From NCBI RefSeq assembly GCF_010975035.1, contig NZ_JAAIUV010000016.1, positions 1 through 64,000 on the forward strand: DNA of 64,000 nucleotides, read 5' to 3'. Every line of letters starts with the position of its first letter. The first letter of the stretch is position 1. The notes beneath the pieces were generated by a model, which saw only the letters and a program-made list of their open reading frames with translations, made no database searches and had not been told where the DNA came from. Positions 42,509 through 56,205 of the stretch are shown here, piece after piece. This DNA comes from Neobacillus thermocopriae (GTDB lineage Bacteria; Bacillota; Bacilli; Bacillales; Cytobacillaceae). The translations under genes and the position numbers were made by a program.

Positions 42509-42545
42509 GGAAACTGTTAGATGGTTGTCCATTCTAACAGTTTCC
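42509..42545. other. Perfect 13-bp hairpin between fusA and tuf
   Basis: GGAAACTGTTAGA (42509-42521) and TCTAACAGTTTCC (42533-42545) with an 11-base loop. There is no T-run on the minus strand, so it is not a standard terminator. It may be an RNase processing or stabilising structure at the 5' end of tuf mRNA. Confidence 0.7.
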
Positions 42546-42589
42546 ATTATTACATAAGTAGTTATACTTTATATACAAATGAAAATCAA

Positions 42590-44671
42590 TTATTCACCTG
42601 TATTTTTTTTGATAATTTCATCAGAAATTGATTTTGGAACTTCTTCATAGTGATCAAAGTGCATAGTGAACACACCACGACCTTGAGTTGCTGAACGAAG
42701 AGAAGTTGCGTAACCAAACATTTCTGATAGCGGAACCATCGCACGTACAACTTGAGCATTACCGCGAGCTTCCATACCTTCAACACGTCCGCGGCGTGCA
42801 GTGATTGAACCCATAATATCTCCTAAATATTCTTCAGGAATTACGACTTCAACCTTCATAACTGGTTCAAGAATAACAGGTTGACATTTAGAAGCAGCAT
42901 TTTTAAGTGCTAAAGAAGCAGCAATTTTAAATGCCATTTCTGAAGAGTCGACATCATGGTATGAACCATCAAATAATTTTGCTTTGATGTCTACCATTGG
43001 ATAACCTGCTAGTACGCCTCGTTCCATAGCATCCTTCAAGCCTTGTTCTACTGCTGGAATGTATTCACGTGGAACAACACCACCAACAATAGCATTTTCA
43101 AACTCGAAGCCTTTTCCTTCTTCGTTTGGTGAGAACTCAATCCAAACATGTCCATATTGTCCGCGACCACCAGATTGGCGGGCAAACTTACCTTCTACTT
43201 GTGCACTTGCACGGAAAGTTTCACGGTAGGCAACTTGTGGAGCACCAACATTTGCTTCTACCTTGAACTCACGGCGCATACGGTCAACGATGATATCAAG
43301 GTGAAGCTCACCCATACCAGCGATAATCGTTTGGCCAGTTTCCGTATCAGTATGTGCACGGAAGGTTGGATCTTCTTCTTGTAATTTTTGAAGCGCTGTA
43401 GCCATTTTATCTTGGTCAGCCTTAGATTTAGGCTCAACAGATAATTGGATTACAGGCTCTGGGAACTGCATAGACTCTAAGATAACAAGATTTTTCTCAT
43501 CACATAGAGTGTCGCCAGTTGTTGTGTCTTTTAAACCTACAGCTGCAGCAATGTCTCCAGCATAAACTTTGGAGATTTCCTGACGGTGGTTTGCGTGCAT
43601 TTGCAGGATACGACCAATACGTTCACGTTTCCCTTTAGTAGAGTTTTGAACATATGATCCAGATTCTAGTGTACCAGAGTATACACGGAAGAATGTAAGT
43701 TTACCAACATATGGGTCAGTCATTACTTTAAATGCAAGAGCAGCAAACGGCTCATCATCGCTAGAATGACGTTCAATCACTTCATCTTCAGCATCCGGTG
43801 CATGACCTTTGATTGCTGGTACATCAATTGGAGATGGTAGGTAATCAATTACTGCATCTAGCATTAATTGAACACCTTTATTTTTAAATGCTGAACCACA
43901 AAGTACAGGATAGAATTCAACATTTACAGTACCTTTACGAATCGCTGCTTTTAGCTCTTCTTTAGTGATTTCTTCTCCACCAAGGTACTTTTCCATTAAT
44001 TCTTCATCTAGTTCCGCAACAGCTTCAATTAGCTTTTCGCGGTATTCTTCAGCTTGTGCACGATATTCCTCTGGAATTTCGCGAACTTCGATTTCAGTTC
44101 CTAAATCATTTCCATAAAACACTGCATGCATTTCAACAAGGTCAATGATTCCATGGAACTGATCTTCTGCACCGATTGGTAATTGAATCGCATGTGCATT
44201 TGCTTGAAGGCGTTCATGTAATGTGTTTACTGAATATAAGAAATCAGCACCAATTTTGTCCATTTTGTTAACAAAAACAATTCGTGGAACGCCGTAAGTT
44301 GTAGCTTGACGCCAAACTGTTTCTGTTTGCGGCTCAACACCAGATTGAGCATCAAGAACTGCTACTGCACCATCAAGCACACGTAGTGAACGTTCAACCT
44401 CAACAGTGAAGTCTACGTGTCCTGGTGTGTCGATGATGTTTACGCGGTGACCTTTCCACTGCGCAGTAGTCGCAGCAGAAGTAATGGTAATTCCGCGCTC
44501 TTGTTCTTGCTCCATCCAGTCCATCTGAGACGCACCTTCATGAGTTTCACCGATTTTGTGAATTTTACCAGTGTAATAAAGAATACGCTCAGTGGTTGTT
44601 GTTTTACCAGCATCAATGTGAGCCATGATACCGATATTGCGAGTCTTTTCTAAGGAGAACTCTCTTGCCAT
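42590..44671 (-). CDS. fusA: Elongation factor G
   Basis: EF-G drives translocation with GTP. G1 AHIDAGKTT (residues 17-25), G3 DTPGH and G4 NKMD are intact; domain IV contains the conserved [19 protein letters not shown]. It has 693 aa. 48 bases after rpsG. Confidence 0.98.
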   Translation of the reverse strand: MAREFSLEKTRNIGIMAHIDAGKTTTTERILYYTGKIHKIGETHEGASQMDWMEQEQERGITITSAATTAQWKGHRVNIIDTPGHVDFTVEVERSLRVLDGAVAVLDAQSGVEPQTETVWRQATTYGVPRIVFVNKMDKIGADFLYSVNTLHERLQANAHAIQLPIGAEDQFHGIIDLVEMHAVFYGNDLGTEIEVREIPEEYRAQAEEYREKLIEAVAELDEELMEKYLGGEEITKEELKAAIRKGTVNVEFYPVLCGSAFKNKGVQLMLDAVIDYLPSPIDVPAIKGHAPDAEDEVIERHSSDDEPFAALAFKVMTDPYVGKLTFFRVYSGTLESGSYVQNSTKGKRERIGRILQMHANHRQEISKVYAGDIAAAVGLKDTTTGDTLCDEKNLVILESMQFPEPVIQLSVEPKSKADQDKMATALQKLQEEDPTFRAHTDTETGQTIIAGMGELHLDIIVDRMRREFKVEANVGAPQVAYRETFRASAQVEGKFARQSGGRGQYGHVWIEFSPNEEGKGFEFENAIVGGVVPREYIPAVEQGLKDAMERGVLAGYPMVDIKAKLFDGSYHDVDSSEMAFKIAASLALKNAASKCQPVILEPVMKVEVVIPEEYLGDIMGSITARRGRVEGMEARGNAQVVRAMVPLSEMFGYATSLRSATQGRGVFTMHFDHYEEVPKSISDEIIKKNTGE

Positions 44672-44719
44672 TGGGTCTTTCTCCTTCCTAGTATGAAAGT
44701 TTTTTTATTGAAGGTTAGA

Positions 44720-45220
<501 letters not shown>

Positions 45221-45229
45221 TTAATTTGT

Positions 45230-45748
<519 letters not shown>

Positions 45749-45754
45749 CAGTTT

Positions 45755-46003
45755 TTAACAGATAATAGCAACAGTTGCAGCACCAACTTCAATTCCACAT
45801 GCTTTTCCTAATTTTTTCATAGAATCCACATACTGAATTGGAATTCCATGTTCCTCAGCCTCAGTAACAGCTGGTGCAATTACTTTTGAATCAGCATCCG
45901 ACGCTACAATCAGCTCTTGAACATTTCCTTCTCTAAGTGCTTTCACTGTTTGTTTTGTTCCTATAATGATCTTTTTCGCCTGTAATACTTTTTCATAAGA
46001 CAT
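45755..46003 (-). CDS. rplGB: L7Ae-family K-turn-binding protein RplGB (YbxF)
   Basis: A small K-turn RNA-binding protein of the L7Ae/L30e fold. The ATG at 46003 (GGAGG upstream) gives 82 aa ([20 protein letters not shown]), the B. subtilis length. [19 protein letters not shown] and [12 protein letters not shown] are typical. Between rpoC and rpsL. Its physiological RNA targets are not well established. Confidence 0.93.
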   Translation of the reverse strand: MSYEKVLQAKKIIIGTKQTVKALREGNVQELIVASDADSKVIAPAVTEAEEHGIPIQYVDSMKKLGKACGIEVGAATVAIIC

Positions 46004-46101
46004 AATAACATCCTCCAAAGTATCAGGTGTATAGGAGCACCTTTGATATATTACCATCTTCTAAATTAGATGTCAACAAATCATTTATTTTTTTCTTGAA
46101 A

Positions 46102-46126
46102 TAGAGGCTGACATAGTCAGCCTCTA
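46102..46126 (-). terminator. Hairpin after rpoC
   Basis: A 10-bp stem TAGAGGCTGA (46102-46111) with TCAGCCTCTA (46117-46126) just after the rpoC stop codon. The following minus-strand sequence has only a weak T-run, so it may be a partial terminator or a stabilising structure between rpoBC and the str operon. Confidence 0.6.
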
Positions 46127-46131
46127 AATCA

Positions 46132-49100
46132 TTACTCAATTGTAATTGGCTCTTCGGAAGTAGTATCTCTTAATACAGGTTCCGCTTTGCGGTAACGCTG
46201 CATACCTGTTCCAGCTGGAACAAGTTTACCGATAATAACATTCTCTTTTAAGCCAAGTAATTCATCACGTTTACCTTTAATCGCTGCATCCGTAAGAACT
46301 CTTGTCGTTTCTTGGAATGATGCTGCTGAAAGGAAGGAATCAGTTTCAAGCGACGCCTTGGTAATACCAAGTAATACAGGACGGCCCGTTGCCGGCATTT
46401 TACCTTCCAATAACGCCTTTTCGTTTGCATCCGTAAACTGATGAATATCCAATAATGTACCAGGTAATACATCCGTTTCACCAGCATCGCTTACTCGAAT
46501 CTTACGAAGCATTTGACGAACCATTACCTCAACGTGCTTATCACCGATTTCTACCCCTTGCATGCGGTAAACCTTTTGTACTTCTCGGAGCAGATATTCT
46601 TGTACAGAATGTACATCTTTTACTTTTAATAATTCTTTCGGATCAACGGAACCTTCCGTTAATTCTTGTCCGCGTTCTACACGGTCTCCTGCAGCAACCT
46701 TTAACCTTGCAGTAAATGGCGCATTGTAAGTTCTTGATTCAACTTCACCTTGAATGACAATTTCATGTTGTCGGTCACGGCCTTCATTAATACCTACAAC
46801 CACACCATCAATCTCAGAAATTACAGCCTGCCCTTTAGGATTACGTGCTTCAAAAATCTCTTGGATACGTGGTAAACCTTGTGTAATATCATTACCCGCT
46901 ACCCCACCGGTATGGAAGGTACGCATTGTTAACTGAGTTCCAGGCTCACCAATAGATTGAGCAGCTATAATACCAACCGCTTCACCCACTTCAACTTCTT
47001 GTCCAGTTGCCAAGTTGCGGCCGTAACACTTCTTACATACTCCATGACGGGTATTACATGTGAAAGCAGAACGAATTTTCACTTCTTCGATGCCCGCAGC
47101 AACAATGGCAGCAGCAACATCCTCGGTAATCAACTCGTTCTCTCTAACAAGGATTTCCTTTGTCTCAGGATGTCTGATCGTATTACGAGAATAACGACCG
47201 ATTAGGCGTTCTTCTAGTGTTTCGATGATTTCCGTACCATCTTTTAAAGCACGAATAGTAAAGCCGCGATCTGTACCGCAATCATCCTCGCGGACAATAA
47301 CATCTTGAGCCACATCCACAAGACGACGGGTTAAGTAACCAGAGTCAGCAGTCTTAAGAGCAGTATCTGCAAGACCTTTACGAGCTCCGTGTGTTGAGAT
47401 AAAGTACTCTAATACGGTTAATCCTTCACGGAAACTTGATTTGATTGGTAATTCAATAATACGTCCAGCCGGGTTCGCCATGAGACCACGCATACCAGCA
47501 AGCTGAGTGAAGTTCGAAGCGTTACCACGGGCTCCGGAATCACTCATCATAAAGATTGGGTTCGTTTTATTCAAGGACTTCATAAGTTTACCTTGAATAG
47601 TGTCCTTCGCCTGACTCCAAATGGAGATTACACGGTCATAACGTTCATCTTCAGTAATGAGACCGCGTCTGAACTGCTTCATTACATTATCTACTTTTGC
47701 CTGTGCTTCTTGAAGAATTTGCTCTTTCTCTCCAAGTACAACGATATCGGCAACCCCAACAGTGATACCCGCTTTAGTTGAGTATTTGAATCCAAGATCT
47801 TTCATACGGTCAAGCATTTTAGACGTTTCCGTAATTTTGAAACGTTTAAATACTTCCGCAATGATGTTTCCAAGGATTTTCTTTTTAAACGGATCGATTA
47901 AAGGCATATTTTTAATTTTTTCTTTAACATTTTCGCCTTTTTCAACAAAATACTTTTCAGGTGTTTCAACTTCTAGATTATGCTTTGTTGGTTCATTAAT
48001 GTAAGGGAATGATTTCGGAAGAATTTCATTAAAAATAAGTTTACCAACTGTTGTTATAAGCAACTTATTGTTTTGTTCTTCCGTAAATGTTTCATTGCCT
48101 AATGAACCCGCATAAACTGCAATACGTGAATGCAAGTGAACATAACCATTATGATAGGCAAGAATGGCTTCGTTTGCATCTTTAAATATCATACCCTCGC
48201 CGATTGCGCCTTCTCTTTCCATCGTTAAGTAATAGTTTCCTAATACCATGTCCTGAGAAGGAGTAACAACCGGTTTTCCATCTTTAGGGTTTAGAATGTT
48301 TTGTGCAGCTAGCATTAAGAGACGCGCTTCTGCTTGAGCTTCAGCAGATAGAGGTACGTGAACAGCCATCTGGTCACCGTCAAAGTCTGCGTTATAAGCC
48401 GTACAAACTAACGGGTGAAGACGGATGGCACGGCCTTCTACTAATGTTGGTTCAAAGGCCTGAATACCTAATCTATGAAGCGTTGGGGCACGGTTTAATA
48501 ATACCGGATGCTCCTTAATGACTTCTTCAAGTACGTCCCAAACATCTGGAGAGACTCGTTCAATTTTACGCTTAGCTGATTTAATATTGTGAGCCAATCC
48601 TTTTTCAACTAGTTCTTTCATTACAAATGGCTTAAATAGTTCAAGTGCCATTTCTTTTGGAAGACCACATTGATACATTTTCAAGTTTGGTCCAACAACA
48701 ATAACTGAACGTCCGGAATAGTCCACACGTTTTCCTAGCAAGTTCTGACGGAAGCGTCCTTGCTTACCTTTTAACATATGAGAAAGAGATTTTAATGGAC
48801 GATTACCAGGACCTGTTACCGGGCGGCCACGTCGACCGTTATCGATAAGAGCGTCAACCGCTTCTTGAAGCATTCGCTTTTCGTTTTGAACGATGATACT
48901 TGGTGCACCAAGATCTAATAAACGTTTTAAACGGTTGTTCCGGTTAATTACGCGACGATATAAATCATTAAGGTCAGATGTTGCAAATCTACCACCATCC
49001 AATTGGACCATCGGACGTAGTTCCGGCGGGATAACCGGTAGCACATCAAGCACCATCCAAGAAGGTTCGTTACCTGAATTGCGGAACGCTTCTAGAACCT

Positions 49101-49731
49101 CAAGACGTTTAATCGCACGTGTACGGCGTTGACCTTGTGCTGTTTTCAACTCTTCTTTTAACATATCTACTTCTTTATCTAAATCAATATCAGAAAGAAG
49201 CTTTTTAATAGCTTCCGCACCCATAGAAGCTTGGAATTTGCTTCCGTATTTTTCGCGATAGGCACGGTATTCTTTTTCTGATAAAAGCTGTTTCTTTTCT
49301 AGGGCAGTATCTCCTGGTTCTGTAACAACATAGGAAGCAAAATAAATTACTTCCTCCAGTGCCCTTGGAGACATATCTAGCACTAATCCCATACGGCTAG
49401 GAATACCTTTAAAATACCAAATATGGGATACAGGTGCTGCCAATTCAATATGGCCCATTCTCTCACGGCGGACCTTCGCTCTTGTAACTTCCACTCCGCA
49501 TCGATCACAAACAACGCCCTTATAACGGACACGTTTGTATTTTCCACAATGACATTCCCAGTCTTTAGTTGGGCCGAAAATTCTTTCACAGAATAGACCG
49601 TCTTTCTCCGGCTTTAACGTACGATAGTTTATGGTTTCGGGTTTTTTTACTTCACCATAAGACCAGGAACGGATTTTATCCGGTGAAGCAAGACCAATTT
49701 TCATATACTCAAAATTATTAACGTCCAGCAA
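46132..49731 (-). CDS. rpoC: RNA polymerase beta' subunit
   Basis: The catalytic subunit: NADFDGDQM holds the active-site Mg, and the N-terminal zinc finger has CHCG and CDRCG; a second zinc site lies near CGTDRG and [13 protein letters not shown]. It has 1199 aa, matching Bacillus. The start is a TTG at 49731 behind GGGAGG, eight to nine bases upstream. 118 bases separate it from rpoB. Confidence 0.98.
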   Translation of the reverse strand: MLDVNNFEYMKIGLASPDKIRSWSYGEVKKPETINYRTLKPEKDGLFCERIFGPTKDWECHCGKYKRVRYKGVVCDRCGVEVTRAKVRRERMGHIELAAPVSHIWYFKGIPSRMGLVLDMSPRALEEVIYFASYVVTEPGDTALEKKQLLSEKEYRAYREKYGSKFQASMGAEAIKKLLSDIDLDKEVDMLKEELKTAQGQRRTRAIKRLEVLEAFRNSGNEPSWMVLDVLPVIPPELRPMVQLDGGRFATSDLNDLYRRVINRNNRLKRLLDLGAPSIIVQNEKRMLQEAVDALIDNGRRGRPVTGPGNRPLKSLSHMLKGKQGRFRQNLLGKRVDYSGRSVIVVGPNLKMYQCGLPKEMALELFKPFVMKELVEKGLAHNIKSAKRKIERVSPDVWDVLEEVIKEHPVLLNRAPTLHRLGIQAFEPTLVEGRAIRLHPLVCTAYNADFDGDQMAVHVPLSAEAQAEARLLMLAAQNILNPKDGKPVVTPSQDMVLGNYYLTMEREGAIGEGMIFKDANEAILAYHNGYVHLHSRIAVYAGSLGNETFTEEQNNKLLITTVGKLIFNEILPKSFPYINEPTKHNLEVETPEKYFVEKGENVKEKIKNMPLIDPFKKKILGNIIAEVFKRFKITETSKMLDRMKDLGFKYSTKAGITVGVADIVVLGEKEQILQEAQAKVDNVMKQFRRGLITEDERYDRVISIWSQAKDTIQGKLMKSLNKTNPIFMMSDSGARGNASNFTQLAGMRGLMANPAGRIIELPIKSSFREGLTVLEYFISTHGARKGLADTALKTADSGYLTRRLVDVAQDVIVREDDCGTDRGFTIRALKDGTEIIETLEERLIGRYSRNTIRHPETKEILVRENELITEDVAAAIVAAGIEEVKIRSAFTCNTRHGVCKKCYGRNLATGQEVEVGEAVGIIAAQSIGEPGTQLTMRTFHTGGVAGNDITQGLPRIQEIFEARNPKGQAVISEIDGVVVGINEGRDRQHEIVIQGEVESRTYNAPFTARLKVAAGDRVERGQELTEGSVDPKELLKVKDVHSVQEYLLREVQKVYRMQGVEIGDKHVEVMVRQMLRKIRVSDAGETDVLPGTLLDIHQFTDANEKALLEGKMPATGRPVLLGITKASLETDSFLSAASFQETTRVLTDAAIKGKRDELLGLKENVIIGKLVPAGTGMQRYRKAEPVLRDTTSEEPITIE

Positions 49732-49849
49732 GGGGCCTACCTCCCTATTCTATTCCAGGTTATACCCTTTATAAGAAGAGCGCACTTGAAACAAGTGTAG
49801 CTTGGTTTTAATAGCTATTCTGTTAAAAGTACGCTCTAAACGAAATAAA

Positions 49850-52800
49850 TTACTCCTTTGAACCAACTTTTTCAGATTCAAGTTGTGGTGTATCAGGAAC
49901 AATGTTTAAAGTATCGACTTGCTGTAAGTCATCATCTTCTTCCATATCTCGCATCTCTATTTCTTCTTCATCACCAGACAGGATTTTTACATCCATACCT
50001 AAGCTCTGAAGCTCTTTAATTAATACTTTAAATGACTCAGGAACTCCTGGTTCTGGAACATTTTCACCTTTTACAATGGCTTCATATGTTTTCACACGGC
50101 CAACAACGTCGTCTGATTTGACGGTAAGAATTTCCTGAAGAGTGTATGCTGCACCATATGCTTCAAGTGCCCATACCTCCATCTCACCGAAACGCTGTCC
50201 ACCAAATTGTGCTTTACCACCAAGCGGCTGTTGTGTAACAAGTGAGTAAGGTCCTGTTGAACGAGCATGTAATTTATCGTCAACCATATGTGCTAGCTTA
50301 ATCATATACATGACACCAACAGAAACACGGTTATCAAATGGCTCTCCTGTTCGTCCGTCATATAGTACGGTTTTAGCGTCGCGAGCCATACCGGCTTCTT
50401 CAATGGTTGCCCAGACATCTTCCTCACGTGCACCATCAAATACTGGTGTTGCTACATGGATTCCCAATTGTCTAGCCGCCATACCCAGATGTAGTTCAAG
50501 TACCTGTCCGATATTCATCCGTGATGGAACCCCTAGTGGGTTTAACATGATATCTACTGGTGTTCCATCTGGCAGGAATGGCATATCTTCTTCTGGTAAA
50601 ATTCTAGAGATTACCCCTTTGTTACCGTGGCGTCCTGCCATTTTATCTCCTGCTGAGATTTTACGTTTTTGAACGATATAAACGCGAACAAGTTGGTTTA
50701 CACCTGGTGGTAATTCATCGCCATCTTCACGGTTGAAGACTTTTACATCAAGAACAATACCACCGCCGCCGTGCGGTACACGAAGCGATGTATCACGGAC
50801 TTCACGAGCTTTTTCTCCAAAAATGGCATGTAGCAAGCGTTCCTCCGCTGTCAGTTCTGTAACCCCTTTTGGAGTTACCTTACCTACAAGAAGATCTCCG
50901 TCTTTCACTTCTGCTCCGATCCGAATGATACCACGTTCATCCAAGTTACGAAGAGCATCTTCACCTACGTTTGGAATATCGCGGGTAATTTCTTCCGGTC
51001 CAAGCTTTGTATCACGAGATTCTGATTCATATTCTTCAATATGAATGGAAGTGTATACATCGTCTTTGACCAGGCGTTCACTCATGATAATCGCATCTTC
51101 GTAGTTATATCCGTCCCATGTCATAAAAGCAACAAGTACATTTCTACCTAATGCCAATTCTCCAAGTTCCATCGAAGGACCATCAGCAAGGATTTCACCT
51201 TTTTTCACACGATCACCGACGGATACAATTGGACGTTGGTTATAACATGTACCTTGATTAGAGCGGACAAACTTCAGTAAGCGATATTTATCAAGATCCC
51301 CTTTGATTTCTTGGCCGTCTACTTCTTTTATGCGTCGTACCCAAACTTGACGTGCCTCAACATGTTCAACAATACCATCATGTTTACAAATAACAGCCGC
51401 ACCAGAGTCTTTACCTGATACATATTCCATACCGGTACCAACTATTGGAGCCTCTGGCTGCATAAGTGGAACTGCTTGCCGCTGCATGTTTGCACCCATC
51501 AACGCACGGTTAGAGTCATCGTTTTCTAAGAACGGAATACATGCCGTTGCCGCAGAAACGACTTGTTTCGGTGATACATCCATATAATCCACGCGGTCAC
51601 GCTTAACCACTGTGTTTTCACCACGGAAACGGGCAATAACTTCCTCATCTAAGAATGAACCGTCTTCTCCTACACGCACATTAGCCTGTGCCACTACATA
51701 GTTATCTTCTTCATCAGCTGTTAGGTAATCGATTCGGTCCGTAACTTTCCCTGTATCAGGATCAACACGACGGTATGGTGTTTCAATAAAACCAAAGCGA
51801 TTTACTTTTGCATAAGTTGATAAAGAGTTGATCAAACCAATGTTCGGGCCCTCTGGCGTTTCAATCGGACACATACGTCCATAGTGAGAGTAGTGTACGT
51901 CCCGAACTTCCATTCCTGCACGTTCACGGGTCAAACCACCAGGTCCTAATGCAGATAGACGACGTTTATGCGTCAACTCAGCCAATGGATTTGTTTGGTC
52001 CATGAACTGTGAAAGCTGAGAGCTTCCAAAGAACTCTTTAATTGACGCAATAACTGGACGAATATTAATTAATTGCTGCGGCGTAATAGTCGCTGTGTCT
52101 TGAATAGACATTCTTTCCCGAACCACACGCTCCATTCGGGATAGTCCAATACGGAATTGGTTTTGCAACAACTCACCAACTGAACGGAGACGTCTGTTCC
52201 CTAAATGGTCGATATCATCTGTGTCTCCCACACCATGTAACAGATTAAAGAAGTAGCTAATAGAAGCAATGATATCAGCTGGAGTAATATTCTTAATTGG
52301 TTCTGCCACATAGGCATTGCCAATTACATTAATTACTTTATCGCCATCATCACCAGGAGCGTAAATTTTAATACCTTGTAAAATAATTTCATCTTCTACA
52401 ACTCCACCAACAGGGTTGTAGCTTCTGAAATTAATATTTTTCTCAAGGGCAGGCAAAATTCTGTCAAGAGTTCTTCGATCAAGCAAAGTTCCCTTTTCAG
52501 CAATAATTTCGCCTGTTTCAGGATCAGCTAGGGTCTCCGCTAAACGTTGATTAAATAAGCGATTTTTAATATGAAGTTTTTTATTAATTTTATAACGCCC
52601 TACACTCGCTAAATCATAGCGCTTAGGATCAAAGAAACGTGAAATTAACAAGTTCTTTGCGTTTTCAACGGTTGGAGGTTCACCAGGACGAAGGCGTTCA
52701 TAAATTTCAAGTAACGCTTTATCGATACCTTCCGTGTTATCTTTTTCTAATGTATTGCGAAGATACTCGTTATCACCAATCAACTCAATGATTTCTTGAT

Positions 52801-53410
52801 CAGAGCCGAATCCAAGTGCACGTAAAAGGACCGTAACCGGCAGTTTACGCGTACGATCAATTCTGACATATACAACGTCTTTGGCATCTGTTTCATACTC
52901 TAGCCATGCACCCCTGTTCGGAATGACAGTAGCTGTATAGCCTTTTTTCCCGTTTTTATCTGTTTTTCCACTATAGTAAACACTTGGTGAACGGACTAAC
53001 TGGGAAACAATAACGCGTTCTGCACCATTAATTACAAACGTGCCTGTTTCAGTCATGAGTGGAAAATCACCCATGAATACATCTTGATCCTTTACTTCAC
53101 CTGTTTCTTTATTGACAAGACGTACCTTAACACGCAATGGAGCTGCATATGTAACGTCCCGTTCTTTCGATTCTTCAACGGAATACTTTGGTTCGCCAAG
53201 ACTATAATCAATAAATTCTAGTGATAAGTTACCGGTAAAATCCTCAATCGGTGAAATATCTTGGAACATTTCACGCAAGCCCTCATCAAGAAACCATTGA
53301 TATGAAGAGGTTTGGATTTCAATTAAATTTGGTAATTCTAAAACTTCACTGATTCGTGCGTAACTTCTTCGTTGGCGGTGTCGTCCATACTGAACTAGTT
53401 GACCTGTCAA
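49850..53410 (-). CDS. rpoB: RNA polymerase beta subunit
   Basis: The other half of the polymerase active centre. The rifampicin pocket ([20 protein letters not shown], then [10 protein letters not shown]) is wild type. The TTG at 53410 starts [20 protein letters not shown] as in B. subtilis and has GAGGGGTG upstream; the GTG at 53419 is inside that site. It has 1186 aa. The C-terminus is acidic ([11 protein letters not shown]). Confidence 0.97.
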   Translation of the reverse strand: MTGQLVQYGRHRQRRSYARISEVLELPNLIEIQTSSYQWFLDEGLREMFQDISPIEDFTGNLSLEFIDYSLGEPKYSVEESKERDVTYAAPLRVKVRLVNKETGEVKDQDVFMGDFPLMTETGTFVINGAERVIVSQLVRSPSVYYSGKTDKNGKKGYTATVIPNRGAWLEYETDAKDVVYVRIDRTRKLPVTVLLRALGFGSDQEIIELIGDNEYLRNTLEKDNTEGIDKALLEIYERLRPGEPPTVENAKNLLISRFFDPKRYDLASVGRYKINKKLHIKNRLFNQRLAETLADPETGEIIAEKGTLLDRRTLDRILPALEKNINFRSYNPVGGVVEDEIILQGIKIYAPGDDGDKVINVIGNAYVAEPIKNITPADIIASISYFFNLLHGVGDTDDIDHLGNRRLRSVGELLQNQFRIGLSRMERVVRERMSIQDTATITPQQLINIRPVIASIKEFFGSSQLSQFMDQTNPLAELTHKRRLSALGPGGLTRERAGMEVRDVHYSHYGRMCPIETPEGPNIGLINSLSTYAKVNRFGFIETPYRRVDPDTGKVTDRIDYLTADEEDNYVVAQANVRVGEDGSFLDEEVIARFRGENTVVKRDRVDYMDVSPKQVVSAATACIPFLENDDSNRALMGANMQRQAVPLMQPEAPIVGTGMEYVSGKDSGAAVICKHDGIVEHVEARQVWVRRIKEVDGQEIKGDLDKYRLLKFVRSNQGTCYNQRPIVSVGDRVKKGEILADGPSMELGELALGRNVLVAFMTWDGYNYEDAIIMSERLVKDDVYTSIHIEEYESESRDTKLGPEEITRDIPNVGEDALRNLDERGIIRIGAEVKDGDLLVGKVTPKGVTELTAEERLLHAIFGEKAREVRDTSLRVPHGGGGIVLDVKVFNREDGDELPPGVNQLVRVYIVQKRKISAGDKMAGRHGNKGVISRILPEEDMPFLPDGTPVDIMLNPLGVPSRMNIGQVLELHLGMAARQLGIHVATPVFDGAREEDVWATIEEAGMARDAKTVLYDGRTGEPFDNRVSVGVMYMIKLAHMVDDKLHARSTGPYSLVTQQPLGGKAQFGGQRFGEMEVWALEAYGAAYTLQEILTVKSDDVVGRVKTYEAIVKGENVPEPGVPESFKVLIKELQSLGMDVKILSGDEEEIEMRDMEEDDDLQQVDTLNIVPDTPQLESEKVGSKE

Positions 53411-53490
53411 CTGATTCACCCCTCAAATCAAGCGTTATTTTGAAAAGTTTATTTAATCTTTTAGAAGGAGTTCGCACTCTTTCCAAAAGA

Positions 53491-53521
53491 CAAAAAGAAA
53501 AAGGGTTTTTCTAAAAAAACC
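53491..53521 (-). terminator. Terminator-like hairpin in the rpoB leader
   Basis: On the minus strand GGTTTTT, TTA and AAAAACC form a hairpin followed by CTTTTTCTTTTT. It lies about 85 bases before rpoB, after rsmC, so it could end rsmC transcription or act as a leaky attenuator of rpoBC. A second imperfect hairpin (53457-53490) follows. Confidence 0.5.
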
Positions 53522-53635
53522 GCAATTTCACATTTTGACCTATTATTTTGTCATCATTTCCTTATTATTCCACTTTTATACTTTAAATAAGTATTTATAG
53601 GAATAATCCGGTAATTATTATGATGGCATTTTATA

Positions 53636-53664
53636 ATGCTACCACAACAATTTGATAAAGTCAA
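53636..53664 (-). promoter_or_regulatory. Candidate promoter for rpoBC
   Basis: On the minus strand -35 TTGACT (53659-53664) and -10 TAGCAT (53636-53641) have 17-base spacing, directly after the rsmC stop codon. The -10 is weak (4 of 6). Confidence 0.4.
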
Positions 53665-54264
53665 TTATTTTATTGTTCTTATAATAAAATAACCTTTTTC
53701 TCTATCAACAATTTCTACACTAGAGAATAATTCTTTTAATTTTTCTAAAGCAGATGGTGCTCCTTGTTTCTTTTGGATAACCACCCAAAGTTCACCCTTC
53801 GGAGCTAGATAATCATAACTCTGTTCAAAAATATCATGAACAATCTTTTTTCCAGCACGAATAGGGGGGTTGGTCAAGATTGCTGCAAAGTTTTTTTCTT
53901 CTACATTCAAAAGACGATCACTTTCATAAATTCTAACATTATCTATTCTGTTAAGTGACGCATTTTCTTCCGCCAATTGAATAGCCCGCTCGTTAACATC
54001 AATCATATGCACCATACGATTCTTATAGCTCTTAGCTATCGCTAATCCGATGGGACCGTAACCGCAACCCACATCAAGTATCGGACCCTCTACTTCTGGT
54101 ATAGAGAAAGCTTCTATTAAAAGACGGGATCCAAAATCCACCTCTTTTTTTGAAAAAACTCCATTATCTGTTTTAAAGCGAAACGTATGTTTTCTAAGAG
54201 TATAATCCCAAAATTTAGGATCGCTTTCTACCTTTTGTGTACGAGAATAATAATGTTCAGACAT
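53665..54264 (-). CDS. rsmC: RsmC-like 16S rRNA (guanine) methyltransferase (YbxB)
   Basis: A SAM-dependent methyltransferase: the cofactor loop GPILDVGCGYGPIG (about residues 59-72) and the catalytic NPPIR motif near 128. Homologues modify 16S rRNA (m2G). It has 199 aa, one domain only, as in B. subtilis YbxB between rplL and rpoB. Confidence 0.93.
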   Translation of the reverse strand: MSEHYYSRTQKVESDPKFWDYTLRKHTFRFKTDNGVFSKKEVDFGSRLLIEAFSIPEVEGPILDVGCGYGPIGLAIAKSYKNRMVHMIDVNERAIQLAEENASLNRIDNVRIYESDRLLNVEEKNFAAILTNPPIRAGKKIVHDIFEQSYDYLAPKGELWVVIQKKQGAPSALEKLKELFSSVEIVDREKGYFIIRTIK

Positions 54265-54318
54265 GAATCCACCTCACGCGGAATACAAATAAAATATAAG
54301 AACATTTTTAAAGTAGCC

Positions 54319-54349
54319 AAAAAAAGCCCGCTTATGCAGCGAGCTTTTT
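54319..54349 (-). terminator. Terminator after rplL
   Basis: On the minus strand AAAAAGCTCGC, 7-base loop and GCGGGCTTTTTTT form an intrinsic terminator 11 bases past the rplL stop. Confidence 0.88.
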
Positions 54350-54359
54350 ATTATGAAGA

Positions 54360-54725
54360 TTACTTAAATTCAACGTTTGCTCCAACTTCTTCAAGTTTAG
54401 CTTTGATTTCTTCAGCTTCTTCTTTAGAAACGCCTTCTTTAAGCGGCTTTGGAGTGTTGTCAACAAGGTCTTTTGCTTCTTTAAGTCCAAGACCAGTAAT
54501 TTCACGAACAACTTTGATAACTTTAATTTTTTGATCTCCAGCGCTTGCTAAGATTACATCAAATTCAGTTTTTTCTTCAGCAGCAGCACCTGCGCCAGCT
54601 CCACCTACAACAGCTACAGGAGCAGCAGCAGTTACGCCGAATTCTTCTTCAATTGCTTTTACTAGATCGTTAAGTTCTAAAACAGTCATATTTTTAACTG
54701 CTTCAATGATTTGTTCTTTAGTCAT
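54360..54725 (-). CDS. rplL: 50S ribosomal protein L7/L12 (bL12)
   Basis: The multicopy stalk protein that recruits GTPase factors. It has 121 aa: N-terminal dimer domain, Ala/Gly-rich hinge (about 33-52) and the C-terminal factor-binding domain ([20 protein letters not shown]). Confidence 0.98.
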   Translation of the reverse strand: MTKEQIIEAVKNMTVLELNDLVKAIEEEFGVTAAAPVAVVGGAGAGAAAEEKTEFDVILASAGDQKIKVIKVVREITGLGLKEAKDLVDNTPKPLKEGVSKEEAEEIKAKLEEVGANVEFK

Positions 54726-54782
54726 GATATGTTTTCCTCCTTAATTTTTCGTTCAATTTATTAGATAGCGATTTTGATTAAC

Positions 54783-55277
54783 TTACGCGCCTTCTTTTTG
54801 ATCTGCAACTGCTTTTGCTGCAAGCGCAAAGTTGCGGATAGGAGCTTGTAGTACGCTGAGTAGCATAGATAGTAAGCCTTCGCGAGAAGGAAGTTCAGCA
54901 AGTGCTTTAACATCCTCAACTGTTGCGATATTCCCTTCGATCACACCTGCTTTAAGTTCAAGCGCTTCGTTCTTTTTCGCAAATTCATTTAAGATTTTTG
55001 CTGGTGCAACTACATCTTCTGTACTGAATGCAATTGCGTTTGGACCTGTTAATGCATCATTTAAGCCAGAAAGTCCAACTGCTTCAGCAGCACGGCGAGT
55101 TAAAGTGTTTTTGTAAACTTTGAACTCAACTCCAGCTTCGCGAAGCTGTTTACGAAGTTCAGTTACTTCTGCAACTGAAAGTCCGCGGTAATCAACAACA
55201 ACTGTTGATACACTCGCTTTTAATTTTTCAGCGATTTCTTCAACTACTTGTTTTTTAGCTTCGATTGCACTGCTCAT
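54783..55277 (-). CDS. rplJ: 50S ribosomal protein L10 (uL10)
   Basis: The stalk base that binds L12 dimers through its C-terminal helix. It has 164 aa. GGAGGTGTCAAG precedes the ATG. The L10 leader upstream mediates autoregulation. Confidence 0.97.
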   Translation of the reverse strand: MSSAIEAKKQVVEEIAEKLKASVSTVVVDYRGLSVAEVTELRKQLREAGVEFKVYKNTLTRRAAEAVGLSGLNDALTGPNAIAFSTEDVVAPAKILNEFAKKNEALELKAGVIEGNIATVEDVKALAELPSREGLLSMLLSVLQAPIRNFALAAKAVADQKEGA

Positions 55278-55450
55278 CTTGACACCTCCTGTAGATTGTC
55301 TACATTTATACCGAGCAATAAAAAGCCTCCATATCTACCGAGACATGGAGGCAAAATAATAGTCATAGCTATCTATCGCACTACCTCGGCAGGCTTATTA
55401 AGCAATGTTTGCCCCTGCTGTCTACGGTACAAATGTTTATTTAAACAACA
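55278..55450 (-). promoter_or_regulatory. L10 ribosomal leader RNA with attenuator
   Basis: On the minus strand the classic L10-leader words are present: CCGTAGACAGCAGGGGC, TTAATAAGCCTGCCGAGGTA, and then a terminator with stem GCCTCCATGTC/GATATGGAGGC followed by TTTTTATT (55319-55354). Binding of L10-L12 to this leader promotes termination in Firmicutes. Confidence 0.92.
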
Positions 55451-55456
55451 AAAATG

Positions 55457-55485
55457 ATTATATAAAATCTATTTTTGTTTGTCAA
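55457..55485 (-). promoter_or_regulatory. Promoter of rplJL, full consensus
   Basis: On the minus strand TTGACA (55480-55485), 17 bases, TATAAT (55457-55462): a perfect sigma A promoter. It feeds the L10 leader. Confidence 0.95.
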
Positions 55486-55506
55486 TTACCAATTTTATCA
55501 AACAAA

Positions 55507-56205
55507 TTATTTAACTGCAACTGAAGAAGGATCTACTTTCACGCCAGGTCCCATAGTAGAAGCAACTGTTACGTTCTTCATGTAAGTACCTTTTGCAGCT
55601 GCAGGTTTAACTTTAAGCATTGTTTCAAAAACAGTAGTAAAGTTTTCAACAAGCTTTTCGTTTTCAAAAGATGCTTTACCGATAGGAACATGAATGTTTC
55701 CAGCTTTATCTACACGGTATTCAACTTTACCTGCTTTAATTTCGTTAACAGCTTTAGCTACATCAAATGTAACAGTACCTGTCTTAGGGTTTGGCATTAA
55801 GCCTTTAGGACCTAACACACGTCCAAGTTTACCAACTTCACCCATCATATCTGGAGTTGCAACGATGACATCAAATTCAAACCAACCTTGTTGAATTTTG
55901 TTGATGTATTCTGCATCTCCTACATAATCTGCGCCAGCTGCCTCTGCTTCCTTAACCTTTTCACCCTTCGCAAATACTAAAACGCGTTGAGTTTTACCAG
56001 TACCGTTTGGAAGTACTACAGCACCGCGGATTTGTTGGTCTGCTTTCTTAGGATCAACACCTAAGCGGAACGCAACTTCGATTGTTGCATCAAATTTTGC
56101 ATAATTTGTTTTCTTTACTAGTTCAATTGCTTCTTCGATTGGGTAAGCTTTAGAGCGATCTACAAGCTTCGCAGCTTCTAAATACTTCTTACCTTTTTTA
56201 GCCAT
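55507..56205 (-). CDS. rplA: 50S ribosomal protein L1 (uL1)
   Basis: The L1 stalk protein at the E site, also a translational repressor in many bacteria. The ATG at 56205 (AAGGAGGAAAC upstream) gives 232 aa ([20 protein letters not shown]); the longer in-frame start at 56277 lies in leader sequence. Confidence 0.97.
   Translation of the reverse strand: MAKKGKKYLEAAKLVDRSKAYPIEEAIELVKKTNYAKFDATIEVAFRLGVDPKKADQQIRGAVVLPNGTGKTQRVLVFAKGEKVKEAEAAGADYVGDAEYINKIQQGWFEFDVIVATPDMMGEVGKLGRVLGPKGLMPNPKTGTVTFDVAKAVNEIKAGKVEYRVDKAGNIHVPIGKASFENEKLVENFTTVFETMLKVKPAAAKGTYMKNVTVASTMGPGVKVDPSSVAVK

Noticed and set aside
51950..52050. Rifampicin or streptomycin resistance changes in rpoB and rpsL
   Set aside because: The rifampicin region of rpoB and the Lys positions of rpsL are wild type as far as I can compare.
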